DNA of 64,000 nt, from assembly GCA_963932145.1 (NCBI GenBank), contig OZ010603.1, forward strand, positions 82,485,255-82,549,254. Reading direction: 5' to 3'. Below, one piece after another: positions 24,860 through 39,800 of this stretch (position 1 is its first letter; every line of letters begins with the position of its first letter). Source of the stretch: Acanthosepion lycidas. Its lineage: Eukaryota; Mollusca; Cephalopoda; Sepiida; Sepiidae. Below the pieces are notes generated by a model. The model made no database searches. It was not told the origin of the DNA and saw nothing but the letters and a program-made list of their open reading frames with translations. A program made the position numbers and the translations under genes.

Positions 24860-27800
24860 ATGCAAATAATTGAGTCTCATCATTGGGATTTCCATAAAAA
24901 ATTTTATGGGCATAAAGTGGGTAATCACTGTTTATTTATCTACTCTTTGCCATTCATATTTATATTTCCATTCTTTAACTTAGCATTAGGACAGGCCATT
25001 AAATCATTTATAATCTGACTAAAAATATTTCATATCGAGATACATGGAAGAACAGTACCATGCAAATAATTGAGTCTCATCAGTGGGATTTCCGTGAAAA
25101 ATTTTATGGGCATAAATGGGTAATCACTGTTTATTTCTCTACTCTTTGCCATTCATATTTATATTTCCATTATTTAACTTAGCATTAGGACAGGCCATTA
25201 AATCATTTATAATCTGTTTAAAAATATTTCATATCGAGATACATGGAAGAACAGTACCATGCAACTAATTGAGTCTCATCACTGGGATTTCCGTGAAACA
25301 TTTTATGGGCATAAAGTGGGTAATCACTGTTTATTTCTCTACTCTTTGCCATTCATATTTCTATTTCAATTCTTTAACTTTACATTAGGACAGGCCATTA
25401 ACTCATTTATAATCCGCCAAAAATATTTCATATCGAGATACATGGAAGAACATTACCATGCAAATAATTGAGTCTCATCAGTGGGATTTCTGTGAAAAAT
25501 TTTATGGGCATAAAGTGGGCAATCACTGATTATTTCTCTACTCTTTGCCATTCATATTTCTATTTCCATTCTTTAACTTAGCATTAGGACAGGCCATTAA
25601 CTCATTTATAATCTGCTTAAAAATATTTCATTATCAAGTTACATGGAAGAACAGGACCATGCAAATAATTGAGTCTCATCAGTGGGATTTCTGTGAAAAA
25701 TTTTATGTGCATAATGTGGGTAATCACTGTTTATTTCTCTTCTCTTTGCCATTCATATTTATATTTCCATTCTTTAACTTAGCATTAGGACAGGCCATTA
25801 ACTCATTTACAATCTGCCTAAAAATATTTCATATCGAGATACATGGAAGAAAAGTACCATGCAGGTAATTGAGTCTCATCAGTGGGATTTCCGTCAAAAA
25901 TTTTATGGGCATAATGTGGGTAATCACTGTTTATTTCTCTACTCTTTGCCATTCATATTTCTATTTCCATTCTTTAACTTAGCATTAGCACAGGCCATTA
26001 ACTCATTTATAATCTGCTTAAAAATATTTCATTATCGAGTTACATGGAAGAACAGGACCATGCAAATAATTGAGTCTCATCAGTGGGATTTCTGTGAAAA
26101 ATTTTATGGGGATAAAGTGGGTAATCACTGTTTATTTCTCTACTCTTTGCCATTCATATTTCTATTTCCATTCTTTAACTTTACATTAGGACAGGCCATT
26201 AACTCATTTATAATCCGCCTAAAAATATTTCATATCGAGATACATGGAAGAACAGTACCATGCAAATAATTGAGTCACATCAGTGGGATTTCCGTGAAAA
26301 ATTTTATGGGCATAAAGTGGGTAATCACTGTTTATTTCTCTACTCTTTGCCATTCATATTTCTATTTCCATTCTTTAAATTACCATTAGGACAGGCCATT
26401 AAATCATTTATAATCTGTTTAAAAATATTTCATATCGAGATACATGGAAGAACATTACCATGCAAATAAGTGAGTCTCATCTGTGGGATTTCCGGGAAAA
26501 ATTTTAAGGGCATAAAGTGGGTAATCACTGATTATTTCTCTACTCTTTGCCATTCATATTTCTATTTCTATTCTTTAACTTAGCATTAGGACAGGCCATT
26601 AAGTCATTTATAATCTGCCTAAAAATATTTCATATCGAGATACATGGAAGAACAGTACCATGCCCATAATTGAGTCTCATCATTGGGATTTACATAAAAA
26701 ATTTTATGGGCATAAAGTGGGTAATCACTGTTTATTTATCTACTCTTTGCCATTCATATTTATATTTCCATTCTTTAACTTAGCATTAGGACAGGCCATT
26801 AAATCATTTATAATCTGCCTAAAAATATTTCATATCGAGATACATGGAAGAACAGTACCATGCAAATAATTGAGTCTCATCAGTGGGATTTCCGTGAAAA
26901 ATTTTATGGGCATAAATTGGGTAATCACTGTTTATTTTTCTACTCTTTGCCATTCATATTTATATTTCCATTATTTAACTTAGCATTAGGACAGGCCATT
27001 AAATCATTTATAATCTGTTTAAAAATATTTCATATCGAGATACATGGAAGAACAGTACCATGCAACTAATTGAGTCTCATCACTGGGATTTCCGTGAAAC
27101 ATTTTATGGGCATAAAGTGGGTAATCACTGTTTATTTCTCTACTCATTGCCATTCATATTTCTATTTCCATTCTTTAACTTTACATTAGGACAGGCCATT
27201 AACTCATTTATAATCCGCCAAAAATATTTCATATCGAGATACATGGAAGAACATTACCATGCAAATAATTGAGTCTCATCAGTGGGATTTCTGTGAAAAA
27301 TTTTATGGGCATAAAGTGGGCAATCACTGATTATTTCTCCACTCTTTGCCATTCATATTTCTATTTCCATTCTTTAACTTAGCATTAGGACAGGCCATTA
27401 ACTCATTTATAATCTGCTTAAAAATATTTCATTATCAAGTTACATGGAAGAACAGGACCATGCAAATAATTGAGTCTCATCAGTGGGATTTCTGTGAAAA
27501 ATTTTATGTGCATAATGTGGGTAATCACTGTTTATTTCTCTTCTCTTTGCCATTCATATTTATATTTCCATTCTTTAACTTAGCATTAGGACAGGCCATT
27601 AACTCATTTACAATCTGCCTAAAAATATTTCATATCGAGATACATGGAAGAAAAGTACCATCCAGATAATTGAGTCTCATCAGTGGGATTTCCGTCAAAA
27701 ATTTTATGGGCTTAATGTGGGTAATCACTGTTTATTTCTCTACCCTTTGCCATTCATATTTCTATTTCCATTCTTTAACTTAGCATTAGCACAGGCCATT

Positions 27801-28060
27801 AACTCATTTATAATCTGCTTAAAAATATTTCATTATCGAGTTACATGGAAGAACAGGACCATGCAAATAATTGAGTCTCATCAGTGGGATTTCTGTGAAA
27901 AATTTTATGGGGATAAAGTGGGTAATCACTGTTTATTTCTCTACCCTTTGCCATTCATATTTCTATTTCCATTCTTTAACTTTACATTAGGACAGGCCGT
28001 TAACTCATTCATAATCTGTTTAAAAATATTTCATATCGAGATACATGGAAGAACAGTACC
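24860..28060. repeat. ~1.8-kb (nine-unit) repeat, two copies
   Basis: Units at 24860, 25060, 25259, 25458, 25659, 25859 and 26060 match units at 26660, 26860, 27060, 27259, 27460, 27660 and 27861 in order. Marks include CATTGGGATTT with ATAAAAAATTTT, CCATTATTTAACTT, GCAACTAATTGAG with GAAACATTTT, GGGCAATCACTGATT, and CCGTCAAAAATTTT. The spacing shifts from 1800 to 1801 because 25115 reads CATAAATGGG. Confidence 0.88.
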
Positions 28061-28663
28061 ATGCAAATAATTGAGTCTCATCTGTGGGATTTCCGGGAAA
28101 AATTTTAAGGGCATAAAGTGGGTAATCACTGTTTATTTCTCTACTCTTTGCCATTCATATTTCTATTTCCATTCTTTAACTTAGCATTAGGACAGGCCAT
28201 TAACTCATTTATAATCTGCTTAAAAATATTTCATTATCGAGATACATGGAAGAACAGGACCATGCAAATAATTGAGACTCATCAGTGGGATTTCTGTGAA
28301 AAATTTTATGGGCATAAAGTGGGTAATCACTGTTTATTTCTCTACTCTTTGCCATTCATATTTCTATTTCCATTCTTTAACTTAGCATTAGGACAGGCCA
28401 TTAACTCATTTATAATCTGCTTAAAAATATTTCATTATCGAGATACATGGAAGAACAGGACCATGCAAATAATTGAGACTCATCAGTGGGATTTCTGTGA
28501 AAAATTTTAAGGGCATAAAGTGGGTAATCACTGTTTATTTCTCTACTCTTTGCCATTCATATTTCTATTTCCATTCTTTAACTTAGCATTAGGACAGGCC
28601 ATTAACTCATTTATAATCTGCTTAAAAATATTTCATTATCGAGATACATGGAAGAACAGGACC
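28061..28663. repeat. Three near-identical 201-bp units in tandem
   Basis: Units at 28061, 28262 and 28463 are each 201 bp, share CTGCTTAAAAATATTTC and TTATCGAGATACATGG with GGACCATG, and two begin with AATTGAGACTCATCAG. They differ by only a few substitutions, mainly at the start of the first, so this is a recent local expansion. Confidence 0.85.
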
Positions 28664-29662
28664 ATGCAAATAATTGAGTCTCATCAGTGGGATTTCTGTG
28701 AAAAATTTTATGGGGATAAAGTGGGTAATCACTGTTTATTTCTCTACCCTTTGCCATTCATATTTCTATTTCCATTCTTTAACTTTACATTAGGACAGGC
28801 CGTTAACTCATTCATAATCTGTTTAAAAATATTTCATATCGAGATACATGGAAGAACAGTACCATGCAAATAATTGAGTCTCATCAGTGGGATTTCCGGG
28901 AAAAATTTTATGGGCATAAAGTGGGTAATCACTGATTATTTCTCTACTCTTTGCCATTCATATTTCTATTTCCATTCTTTAACTTAGCATTAGGACAGGC
29001 CATTAAATCATTTATAATCTGCCTATAAATATTTCATATCGAGATACATGGAAGAACAGTACCATGCAAATAATTGAGTCTCATTAGTGGGATTTCCGTG
29101 AAAAATTTTATGGGCATAAAGTGGGTAATCACTGTTTATTTCTCTTCTCTTTGCCATTCATATTTATATTTCCATTCTTTAACTTAGCATTAGGACAGGC
29201 CATTAACTCATTTACAATCTGCCTAAAAATATTTCATATCGAGATACATGGAAGAACAGTAGCATGCAAATAATTGAGTCTCATCAGTGGGATTTCCGTG
29301 AAAAATTTTATGGGCATAATGTGGGTAATCTCTATTTATTTCCTACTCTTTGCCATTCATATTTATATTTCCATTCTTTAACTTAGCATTAGTACAGGCC
29401 ATTAACTCATTTATAATCTGCCTAAAAATATTTCATATCGAGATACATGGAAGAACAGTACCATGCACATAATTGAGTCTCATCAGTGAGATTTCCCTGA
29501 AAAATTTTATGGGCATAAAGTGGGTAATCACTGTTTATTTCTCTACTCTTTGCCATTCATATTTCTATTTCCATTCTTTAACTTTACATTAGGACAGGCC
29601 GTTAACTCATTCATAATCTGTTTAAAAATATTTCATATCGAGATACATGGAAGAACAGTACC

Positions 29663-32600
29663 ATGCAAATAATTGAGTCTCGTCAGTGGGATTTCCGGGA
29701 AAAATTTTATGGGCATAAAGTGGGTAATCACTGATTATTTCTCTACTCTTTGCCATTCATATCTCTATTTCCATTCTTTAACTTAGCATTAGGACAGGCC
29801 ATTGACTCATTTATAATCTGCCTAAAAATGTTTCATATCGAGATACATGGAAGAACTGTACCATGCAAATAATTGAGTCTCATCAATGGGATTTTCGTCA
29901 AAAATTTTATGGGCATAAAGAGTGTAATCACTGTTTATTTCTCTACTCTTTGCCATTCATATTTCTATTTCCATTCTTTAACTTTACATTAGGACAGGCC
30001 ATTAAATCATTTATAATCTGCCTAAAAATATTTCATATCGAGATACATGGAAGAACAGTACCATGCAAATAATTGAGTCTCATCAGTGGGATTTCCGTGA
30101 AAAATTTTATGGGCATAAAGAGTGTAATCACTGTTATTTCTCTACTCTTTGCCATTCATATTTCTATTTCCATTCTTTAAGTTTACATAAGGACAGGCCA
30201 TTAACTCATTTATAGACTGCCTAAATATATTTCATATCTAGATACATGGAAGAACAGTACCATGTAAATAATTGAGTCTCATCAATGGGATTTTCGTCAA
30301 AAATTTTATGGGCATAATGAGTGTAATCACTGTTTATTTCTCTACTCTTTGCCATTCATATTTCTATTTCCATTCTTTAACTTTACATTAGGACAGGCCA
30401 TTAAATCATTTATAATCTGCCTAAAAATATTTCACATCGAGATACATTGAAGAACAGTACCATGCAAATAATTGAGTCTCATCAGTGGGATTTCCGTGAA
30501 AAATTTCATGGGCATAAAGAGTGTAATCACTGTTTATTTCTCTACTCTTTGCCATTCATATTTCTATTTCCATTCTTTAACTTAGCATTAGGACAGGCCA
30601 TTAAATCATTTATAGTCTGCCTAAAAATATTTCATAGCGAGATACATGGAAGAACAGTACCATGCACATAATTGAGTCTCATTAGTGGGATTTCCGTGGA
30701 AAATTTTATGGGCATGAAGTGGGTAATCACTGTTTATTTCTCTACTCATTGCCATTCATATTTTTATTTCCATTCTTTAACTTTACATTAGGACAGTCCA
30801 TTAAATCATTTATAATCCGCCTAAAAATATTTCATATCGAGATACATGGAAGAACAGTACCATGCAAATAATTGAGTCACATCAGTGGGATTTCTGTGAA
30901 AAATTTTATTGGCATAAAGTGGGTAATCACTGTTTATTTCTCTACTCTTTGCCATTCATATTTCTATTTCCATTCTTTAACTTAGCATTAGGACAGGTCA
31001 TTAAATCATTTATAGTCTGCCTAAAAATATTTCATATCGAGATACATGGAAGAACAGTACCATGGAAATAATTGAGTCTCATCAGTGGGATTTACGTGAA
31101 AAATTTTATGGGCATAAAGTGGGTAATCACTGTTTATTTCGCTACTCTTTGCCATTCATATTTTTATTTCCATCGTTTAACTTTACATAAGGACAGTCCG
31201 TTAAATCTTTTATAATCCGCCTAAAAATATTTTATATTGAGATACATGGAATACCAGTACCATGGAAATAATTGAGTCTGATCAGTGGGATTTCCGTGAA
31301 AAATTTTATGAGCATAAAGTGGGTAATCACTGTTTATTTCTCTACTCTTTGCCATTCATATTTCTATTTCCATTCTTTAACTTTACATTAGGACAGGCCG
31401 TTAACTCATTTATAATCTGCCTAAAAATATTTCATTATCGAGTTACATGGAAGAACAGGACCATGCAAATAATTGAGTCTGATCAGTGGGATTTCCGTGA
31501 AAAATTTTATGGGCATAAAGTGGGTAATCACTGTTTATTTCTCTATTCTTTGCCTTTCATATTTCTATTTCCATTCTTTAACTTTACATTAGGACAGGCC
31601 ATTAAATCATTTATAATCTGCCTAAAAATATTTCATATCGAGATACATGGAAGAACAGCACCATGCAAATAATTGAGTCTCATCAGTGGGATTTCCGTGA
31701 AAAATTTTATGGGCATAACGTGGGTAATCACTGTTTATTTCTCTATTCTTTGCCATTCATATTTCTATTTCCATTCTTTAACTTTACATTAGTACAGGCC
31801 ATTAAATCATTTATAATCCGCCTAAAAATATTTCATATCGAGATACATGGAAGAACAGTACCATGCAAATAATTGAGTCTCATCAGTGGGATTTCCGTGA
31901 AATATGTTATGGGCATAAAGTGGGTAATCACTGTTTATTTCTCTACTTTTTGCCATTCATATTTCTATTTCCATTCTTTAACTTTACATTAGTACAGGCC
32001 ATTAAATCATTTATAATCCGCCTAAAAATATTTCATATCGAGATACATGGAAGAACAGTACCATGCAAATAATTGAGTCTCATCAGTGGGATTTCCGTGA
32101 AATATGTTATGGGCATAAAGTGGGTAATCACTGTTTATTTCTCTACTTTTTGCCATTCATATTTCTATTTCCATTCTTTAACTTTACATTAGTACAGGCC
32201 ATTAAATCATTTATAATCCGCCTAAAAATATTTCATATCGAGATACATGGAAGAACAGTACCATGCAAATAATTGAGTCTCATCAGTGGGATTTCCGTGA
32301 AATATGTTATGGGCATAAAGTGGGTAATCACTGTTTATTTCTCTACTCTTTGCCATTCATATTTCTATTTCCATTCTTTAACTTTACATTAGGACAGTCC
32401 GTTAACTCATTCATAATCTGTTTAAAAATATTTCATATCGAGATACATGGAAGAACAGTACCATGCAAATAATTGAGTCTCATCTGTGGGATTTCCGGGA
32501 AAAATTTTAAGGGCATAAAGTGGGTAATCACTGTTTATTTCTCTACCCTTTGCCATTCATATTTCTATTTCCATTCTTTAACTTTACATTAGGACAGGCC

Positions 32601-33862
32601 GTTAACTCATTCATAATCTGTTTAAAAATATTTCATATCGAGATACATGGAAGAACAGTACCATGCAAATAATTGAGTCTCGTCAGTGGGATTTCCGGGA
32701 AAAATTTTATGGGCATAAAGTGGGTAATCACTGATTATTTCTCTACTCTTTGCCATTCATATCTCTATTTCCATTCTTTAACTTAGCATTAGGACAGGCC
32801 ATTGACTCATTTATAATCTGCCTAAAAATGTTTCATATCGAGATACATGGAAGAACTGTACCATGCAAATAATTGAGTCTCATCAATGGGATTTTCGTCA
32901 AAAATTTTATGGGCATAAAGAGTGTAATCACTGTTTATTTCTCTACTCTTTGCCATTCATATTTCTATTTCCATTCTTTAACTTTACATTAGGACAGGCC
33001 ATTAAATCATTTATAATCTGCCTAAAAATATTTCATATCGAGATACATGGAAGAACAGTACCATGCAAATAATTGAGTCTCATCAGTGGGATTTCCGTGA
33101 AAAATTTTATGGGCATAAAGAGTGTAATCACTGTTTATTTCTCTACTCTTTGCCATTCATATTTCTATTTCCATTCTTTAAGTTTACATAAGGACAGGCC
33201 ATTAACTCATTTATAGACTGCCTAAATATATTTCATATCTAGATACATGGAAGAACAGTACCATGCAAATAATTGAGTCTCATCAATGGGATTTTCGTCA
33301 AAAATTTTATGGGCATAAAGAGTGTAATCACTGTTTATTTCTCTACTCTTTGCCATTCATATTTCTATTTCCATTCTTTAACTTTACATTAGGACAGGCC
33401 ATTAAATCATTTATAATCTGCCTAAAAATATTTCACATCGAGATACATTGAAGAACAGTACCATGCAAATAATTGAGTCTCATCAGTGGGATTTCCGTGA
33501 AAAATTTCATGGGCATAAAGAATGTAATCACTGTTTATTTCTCTACTCTTTGCCATTCATATTTCTATTTCCATTCTTTAACTTTACATAAGGACAGGCC
33601 ATTAACTCATTTATAGACTGCCTAAATATATTTCATATCTAGATACATGGAAGAACAGTATTTTCCAAATAATTGAGTCTCATTAGTGGGATTTCCGTGA
33701 AACATTTTATGGGCATAAAGTGGGTAATCACTGTTTATTTCTCTACTCTTTGCCATTCATATTTCTATTTCCATTCTTTAACTTAGCATTAGGACAGGCC
33801 ATTAAATCATTTATAGTCTGCCTAAAAATATTTCATAGCGAGATACATGGAAGAACAGTACC
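29663..33862. repeat. Block duplicated at 3.0-kb spacing (29.66-30.66 and 32.66-33.86 kb)
   Basis: Five units from 29663 match units from 32663 at exactly 3000 bp until a 1-bp loss at 30134. Marks are CTCGTCAGTGGG with CATATCTCTATTTCC, CAATGGGATTTTCGTC, TTTATAGACTGCC with ATATCTAGATACATGG, and TTCACATCGAGATACATTG. The second copy has one additional unit. Parts recur a third time at 37065-37865 (about 4.0 kb further on), with the same TAGACTGCC and CAATGGGATTTTCGTC marks. Confidence 0.88.
31863..32462. repeat. Three tandem units, two identical
   Basis: The units at 31863 and 32063 read identical over 200 bp, including the rare GAAATATGTTATGGG and CTCTACTTTTTGCC. The unit at 32263 shares the first half and then diverges (GGACAGTCCGTTAAC). 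This is a very recent single-unit duplication. Confidence 0.9.
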
Positions 33863-36800
33863 ATGCACATAATTGAGTCTCATCAGTGGGATTTCCGTGA
33901 AATATTTTATGAGCATAAAGTGGGTAATCACTGTTTATTTCTCTACTCTTTGCCATTCATATTTCTATTTCCATTCTTTAACTTTACATTAGGACAGGCC
34001 ATTAAATTATTTATAATCCGCCTAAAAATATTTCATATCGAGATACATGGAAGAACAGTACCATGCAAATAATTGAGTCTCATCAGTGGGATTTCCGTGA
34101 AATATTTTATGGGCATAAAGTGGGTAATCACTGTTTATTTCTCTACTCTTTGCCATTCATATTTATATTTCCATTCTTTAACTTTAGATTAGGACAGGCC
34201 ATTAACTCATTTATAATCTGCCTAAAAATATTTCATATCGAGATACATGGAAAATCAGTACCATGCAAATAATTGAGTCTCATCAGTGGGATTTCCGTGA
34301 AAAATTTTATGGGCATAAAGTGGGTAATCACTGTTTATTTCTCTACTCTTTGCCTTTCATATTTCTACTTCCATTCTTTAACTTTACATTAGGACAGGCC
34401 ATTAGATCATTTATAATCTGCCTAAAAATATTTCATATCGAGATACATGGAAGAACAGCACCATGCAAATAATTGAGTCTCATCAGTGGGATTTCCGTGA
34501 AAAATTTTATGGGCATAAAGTGGGTAATCACTGTTTATTTCTCTACTCTTTGCCATTCATATTTCTATTTCCATTCTTTAACTTTACATTAGTACAGGCC
34601 ATTAAATCATTTATAATCCGCCTAAAAATATTTCATATCGAGATACATGGAAGAACAGTACCATGCAAATAATTGAGTCTCATCAGTGGGATTTCCGTGA
34701 AATATGTTATGGGCATAAAGTGGGTAATCACTGTTTATTTCTTTACTCTTTGCCATTCATATTTCTATTTCCATCCTTTAACTTAGCATTAGGACAGGCC
34801 ATTAAATCATTTATAATCCGCCTAAAAATATTTCATATCGAGTTACATGGAAGAACAGTACCATGCAAGTAATTGAGTCTCATCAGTGGGATTTCCGTGA
34901 AAAATTTTATGGGCATAAAGTGGGTAATCACTGTTTATTTCTCTACTCTTTGCCATTCATATTTATATTTCCATTCTTTAACTTTACATTAGGACAGGCC
35001 GTTAACTCATTTATAGTCTGCCTAAAAATATTTCATTATCGAGTTACATGGAAGAACAGGACCATGCAAATAATTGAGTCTCATCAGGGGGATTTCCGTG
35101 GAAAATTTTATGGGCATAAAGTGGGTAATCACTGTTTATTTCTCTACTGTTTGCCATTCATATTTCTATTTCCATTCTTTAACTTTACATTAGTACAGGC
35201 CATTAAATCATTTATAATCCACCTAAAAATATTTTATATTGAGATACATGGAATAACAGTACCATGCAAATAATTGAGTCTCATCAGTGGGATTTCCGTG
35301 AAAAATTTTATGGGCATAAAGTGGGTAATCACTGTTTATTTCTCTACTCTTTGCCATTCATATTTCTATTTCCATTCTTTAACTTTACATTAGGACAGGC
35401 CGTTAACTCATTTATAATCTGCCTAAAAATATTTCATTATCGAGTTACATGGAAGATCAGGACCATGCAAATAATTGAGTCTGATCAGTGGGATTTCCGT
35501 GGAAAATTTTATGGGCATGAAGTGGGTAATCACTGTTTATTTCTCTACTCATTGCCATTCATATTTTTATTTCCATTCTTTAACTTTACATTAGTACAGG
35601 CCATTAAATCATTTATAATCCACCTAAAAATAATTCATATCGAGATACATGGAAGAACAGTACCATGCAAATAATTGAGTCTCATCAGTGGGATTTCCGT
35701 GAAATATGTTATGGGCATAAAGTGGGTAATCACTGTTTATTTCTCTACTCTTTGCCATTCATATTTCTATTTCCATCCTTTAACTTAGCATTAGGAGAGG
35801 CCATTAAATCATTTATAATCCGCCTAAAAATATTTCATATCGAGTTACATGGAAGAACAGTACCATGCAAGTAATTGAGTCTCATCAGTGGGATTTCCGT
35901 GAAAAATTTTATGGGCATAAAGTGGGTAATCACTGTTTATTTCTCTACTCTTTGCCATTCATATTACTATTTCCATTCTTTAACTTTACATTAGGACAGG
36001 CCGTTAACTCATTTATAGTCTGCCTAAAAATATTTCATTATCGAGTTACATGGAAGAACAGGACCATGCAAATAATTGAGTCTCTCAGTGGGATTTCTGT
36101 GAAAAATTTTATTGGCATAAAGTGGGTAATCACTCTTTATTTCTCTACTCTTTGCCATTCATATTTATATTTCCATTCATTAACTTTACATTAGGACAGG
36201 CCGTTAACTCATTTATAGTCTGCCTAAAAATATTTCATTATCGAGTTACATGGAAGAACAGGACCATGCAAATAATTGAGTCTCATCAGTGGGATTTCCC
36301 TGAAAAATTTTATGGGCATAAAGTGCGTAATCACTGTTTATTTCTCTACTCTTTGCCATTCATATTACTATTTCCATTCTTTAACTTTACATTAGTACAG
36401 GCCATTAAATCATTTATAATCCGCCTAAAAATATTTCATATCGAGATACATGGAAGAACCGTACCATGCAAACAATTGAGTCTCATCAGTGGGATTTCCG
36501 TGAAATATGTTATGGGCATAAAGTGGGTAATCACTGTTTATTTCTCTACTCTTTGCCATTCATATTTCTATTTCCATCCTTTAACTTAGCATTAGGACAG
36601 GCCATTAAATCATTTATAATCCGCCTAAAAATATTTCATATCGAGATACATCAAGAACAGTACCATGCCAATAATTGAGTCTCATCAGTGGGATTTCCAT
36701 CAAAAATTTTATGGGCATAAAGTGGGTAATCACTGTTTATTTCTCTACTCTTTGCCATTCATATTTCTATTTCCATTCTTTAACTTTACATTAGGAGAGG

Positions 36801-39800
36801 CCATTAAATCATTCATAATCCGCCTAAAAATATTTCATATCGAGATACATGGAAGAACAGTACCATGCAAATAATTGAGTCTCATCAGTGGGATTTCCGT
36901 TAAAAATTTTATGTGCATAAAGTGGGTAATCACTGTTTATTTCTCTACTCTTTGCCATTCATATTTCTATTTCCATTCTTTAACTTTACATTAGGACAGG
37001 CCATTAAATCATTTATAATCTGCCTAAAAATATTTCATATCGAGATACATGGAAGAACAGTACCATGCAAATAATTGAGTCTCATCAGTGGGATTTCCGT
37101 GAAAAATTTTATGGGCATAAAGAGTGTAATCACTGTTTATTTCTCTACTCTTTGCCATTCATATTTCTATTTCCATTCTTTAACTTTACATAAGGACAGG
37201 CCATTAACTCATTTATAGACTGCCTAAATATATTTCATATCTAGATACATGGAAGAACAGTACCATGCAAATAATTGAGTCTCATCAATGGGATTTTCGT
37301 CAAAAATTTTATGGGCATAAACAGTGTAATCACTGTTTATTTCTCTACTCTTTGCCATTCATATTTCTATTTCCATTCTTTAACTTTACATTAGGACAGG
37401 CCATTAAATCATTTATAATCTGCCTAAAAATATTTCATATCGAGATACATGGAAGAACAGTACCATGCAAATAATTGAGTCTCATCAGTGGGATTTCCGT
37501 GAAAAATTTTATGGGCATAAAGAGTGTAATCACTGTTTATTTCTCTACTCTTTGCCATTCATATTTCTATTTCCATTCTTTAACTTTACATAAGGACAGG
37601 CCATTAACTCATTTATAGACTGCCTAAATATATTTCATATCTAGATACATGGAAGAACAGTACTTTGCAAATAATTGAGTCTCATTAGTGGGATTTCCGT
37701 GAAACATTTTATGGGCATAAAGTGGGTAATCACTGTTTATTTCTCTACTCTTTGCCATTCATATTTCTATTTCCATTCTTTAACTTAGCATTAGGACAGG
37801 CCATTAAATAATTTATAGTCTGCCTAAAAATATTTCATTATCGAGTTACATGGAAGAACAGGACCATGCAAATAATTGAGTCTCATCAGTGGGATTTCCG
37901 TGAAAAATTTTATGGGCATAAAGTGGGTAATCACTGTTTATTTCTCTACTCTTTGCCATTCATATTTCTATTTTCATTCTTTAACTTTACATTAGGACAG
38001 GCCATTAAATCATTTATAATCCGCCTAAAAATATTTCATATTGCGATACATGGAAGAACAGTACCATGCAAATAATTGAGTCTCATCAGTGGGATTTCCG
38101 TGAAAATTTGTATGGGCATAAAGTGGGTAATCACTGTTTATTTCTCTACTCTTTGCCATTCATATTTCTATTTCCATTCTTTAACTTTACATTAGGACAG
38201 GCCATTAAATCATTTATAATCCGCCTAAAAATATTTCATATCGAGATACATGGAAGAACAGTACCATGCAAATAATTGAGTCTCATCAGTGGGATTTCCG
38301 TGAAATATTTTATGGGCATAAATGGGTAATCACTGTTTATTTCTCTACTCTTTGCCATTCATATTTATATTTCCATTCTTTAACTTTAGATTAGGACAGG
38401 CCATTAACTCATTTATAATCTGCCTAAAAATATTTCATATCGAGATACATGAAAAAACAGTACCATGAAATAATTGAGTCTCGTCAGTGGGATTTCCCTG
38501 AAAAATTTTATGGGCATAAATTGGGTAATCAGTGTTTATTTCTCTACTTTTTGCCATTCATATTTCTATTTCCATTCTTTAACTTAGCATTAGGACAGGC
38601 CATTAAATCATTTATAATCCGCCTAAAAATATTTCATATCGAGATACATGGAAGAACAGTACCATGCAAATAATTGAGTCTCATCAGTGGGATTTCCGTA
38701 AAAAATTTTATGTGCATAAAGTGGGTAATCACTGTTTATTTCTCTACTCTTTGCCATTCATATTTCTATTTCCATTCTTTAACTTTACATTAGGACAGGC
38801 CATTAAATCATTTATAATCCGCCTAAAAAATTTCATATCGCGATACATGGAAGAACAGTCCCATGCAAATAATTGAGTCTCATCACTGGGATTTCCGTGA
38901 AAAATTTTATGGGCATAAAGTTGGTAATCACTGTTTATTTCTCTACTCTTTGCCATTCATATTTCTATTTCCATTCTTTAACTTTACATTAGGACAGGCC
39001 ATTAAATCATTTATAATCCGCCTAAAAATATTTCATATCGCGATACATGGAAGAATAGTACCATGAAAATAATTGAGTCTCATCAGGGGGATCTCCGTGA
39101 AAAATTTTACGGGCATAAAGTGGGTAATCACTGTTTATTTCTCTACCCTTTGCCATTCATATTTCTATTTCCATTCTTTAACTTTACATTAGGACAGGAC
39201 ATTAACTCATTTATAGTCTGCCTAAAAATATTTCATATCGAGATACATGGAAGAACAGTACCATGCAAATAATTGAGTCTCATCAGTGGGATTTCCGTGA
39301 AAAATTTCATGGGCATAAAGTGGGTAATCACTGTTTATTTCTCTACTCTTTGCCATTCATATTTATATTTCCATTCTTTAACTTTACATTAGGACAGGCC
39401 ATTAAATCATTTATAATCCGCCTAAAAATATTTCATATCGCGATACATGGAAGAACAGTACCATGCAAATAATTGAGTCTCATCAGTGGGATTTCCGTGA
39501 AAAATTTTATGGGCATAAAGTGGGTAATCACTGTTTATTTCTCTACTCTTTGCCATTCATATTTCTATTTCCATTCTTTAACTTTACATTAGGACAGGCC
39601 GTCAACTCATTTATAATCTGCCTAAAAATATTTCATATCGAGATACATGGAAGAACAGTACTTTGCAAATAATTGAGTCTCATTAGTGGGATTTCCGTGA
39701 AAAATTTTATGGGCATAAAGTGGGTAATCACTGTTTATTTCTCTACTCTTTGCCATTCATATTTCTATTTCCATTCTTTAACTTTACATTAGGACAGGCC

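Larger units (their letters stand above)
20062..28863. repeat. Satellite domain C (mixed 199/200/201-bp units)
   Basis: TTTACATTAGG begins to replace TTAGCATTAGG, CATAATGTGGG units appear, and from about 24630 some units gain one T in TTCATTATCGAG and become 201 bp. Other small indels are at about 20624 (-1), 23213 (-2), 25115 (-1), 25414 and 27217 (-1). The region is satellite throughout. Confidence 0.82.
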
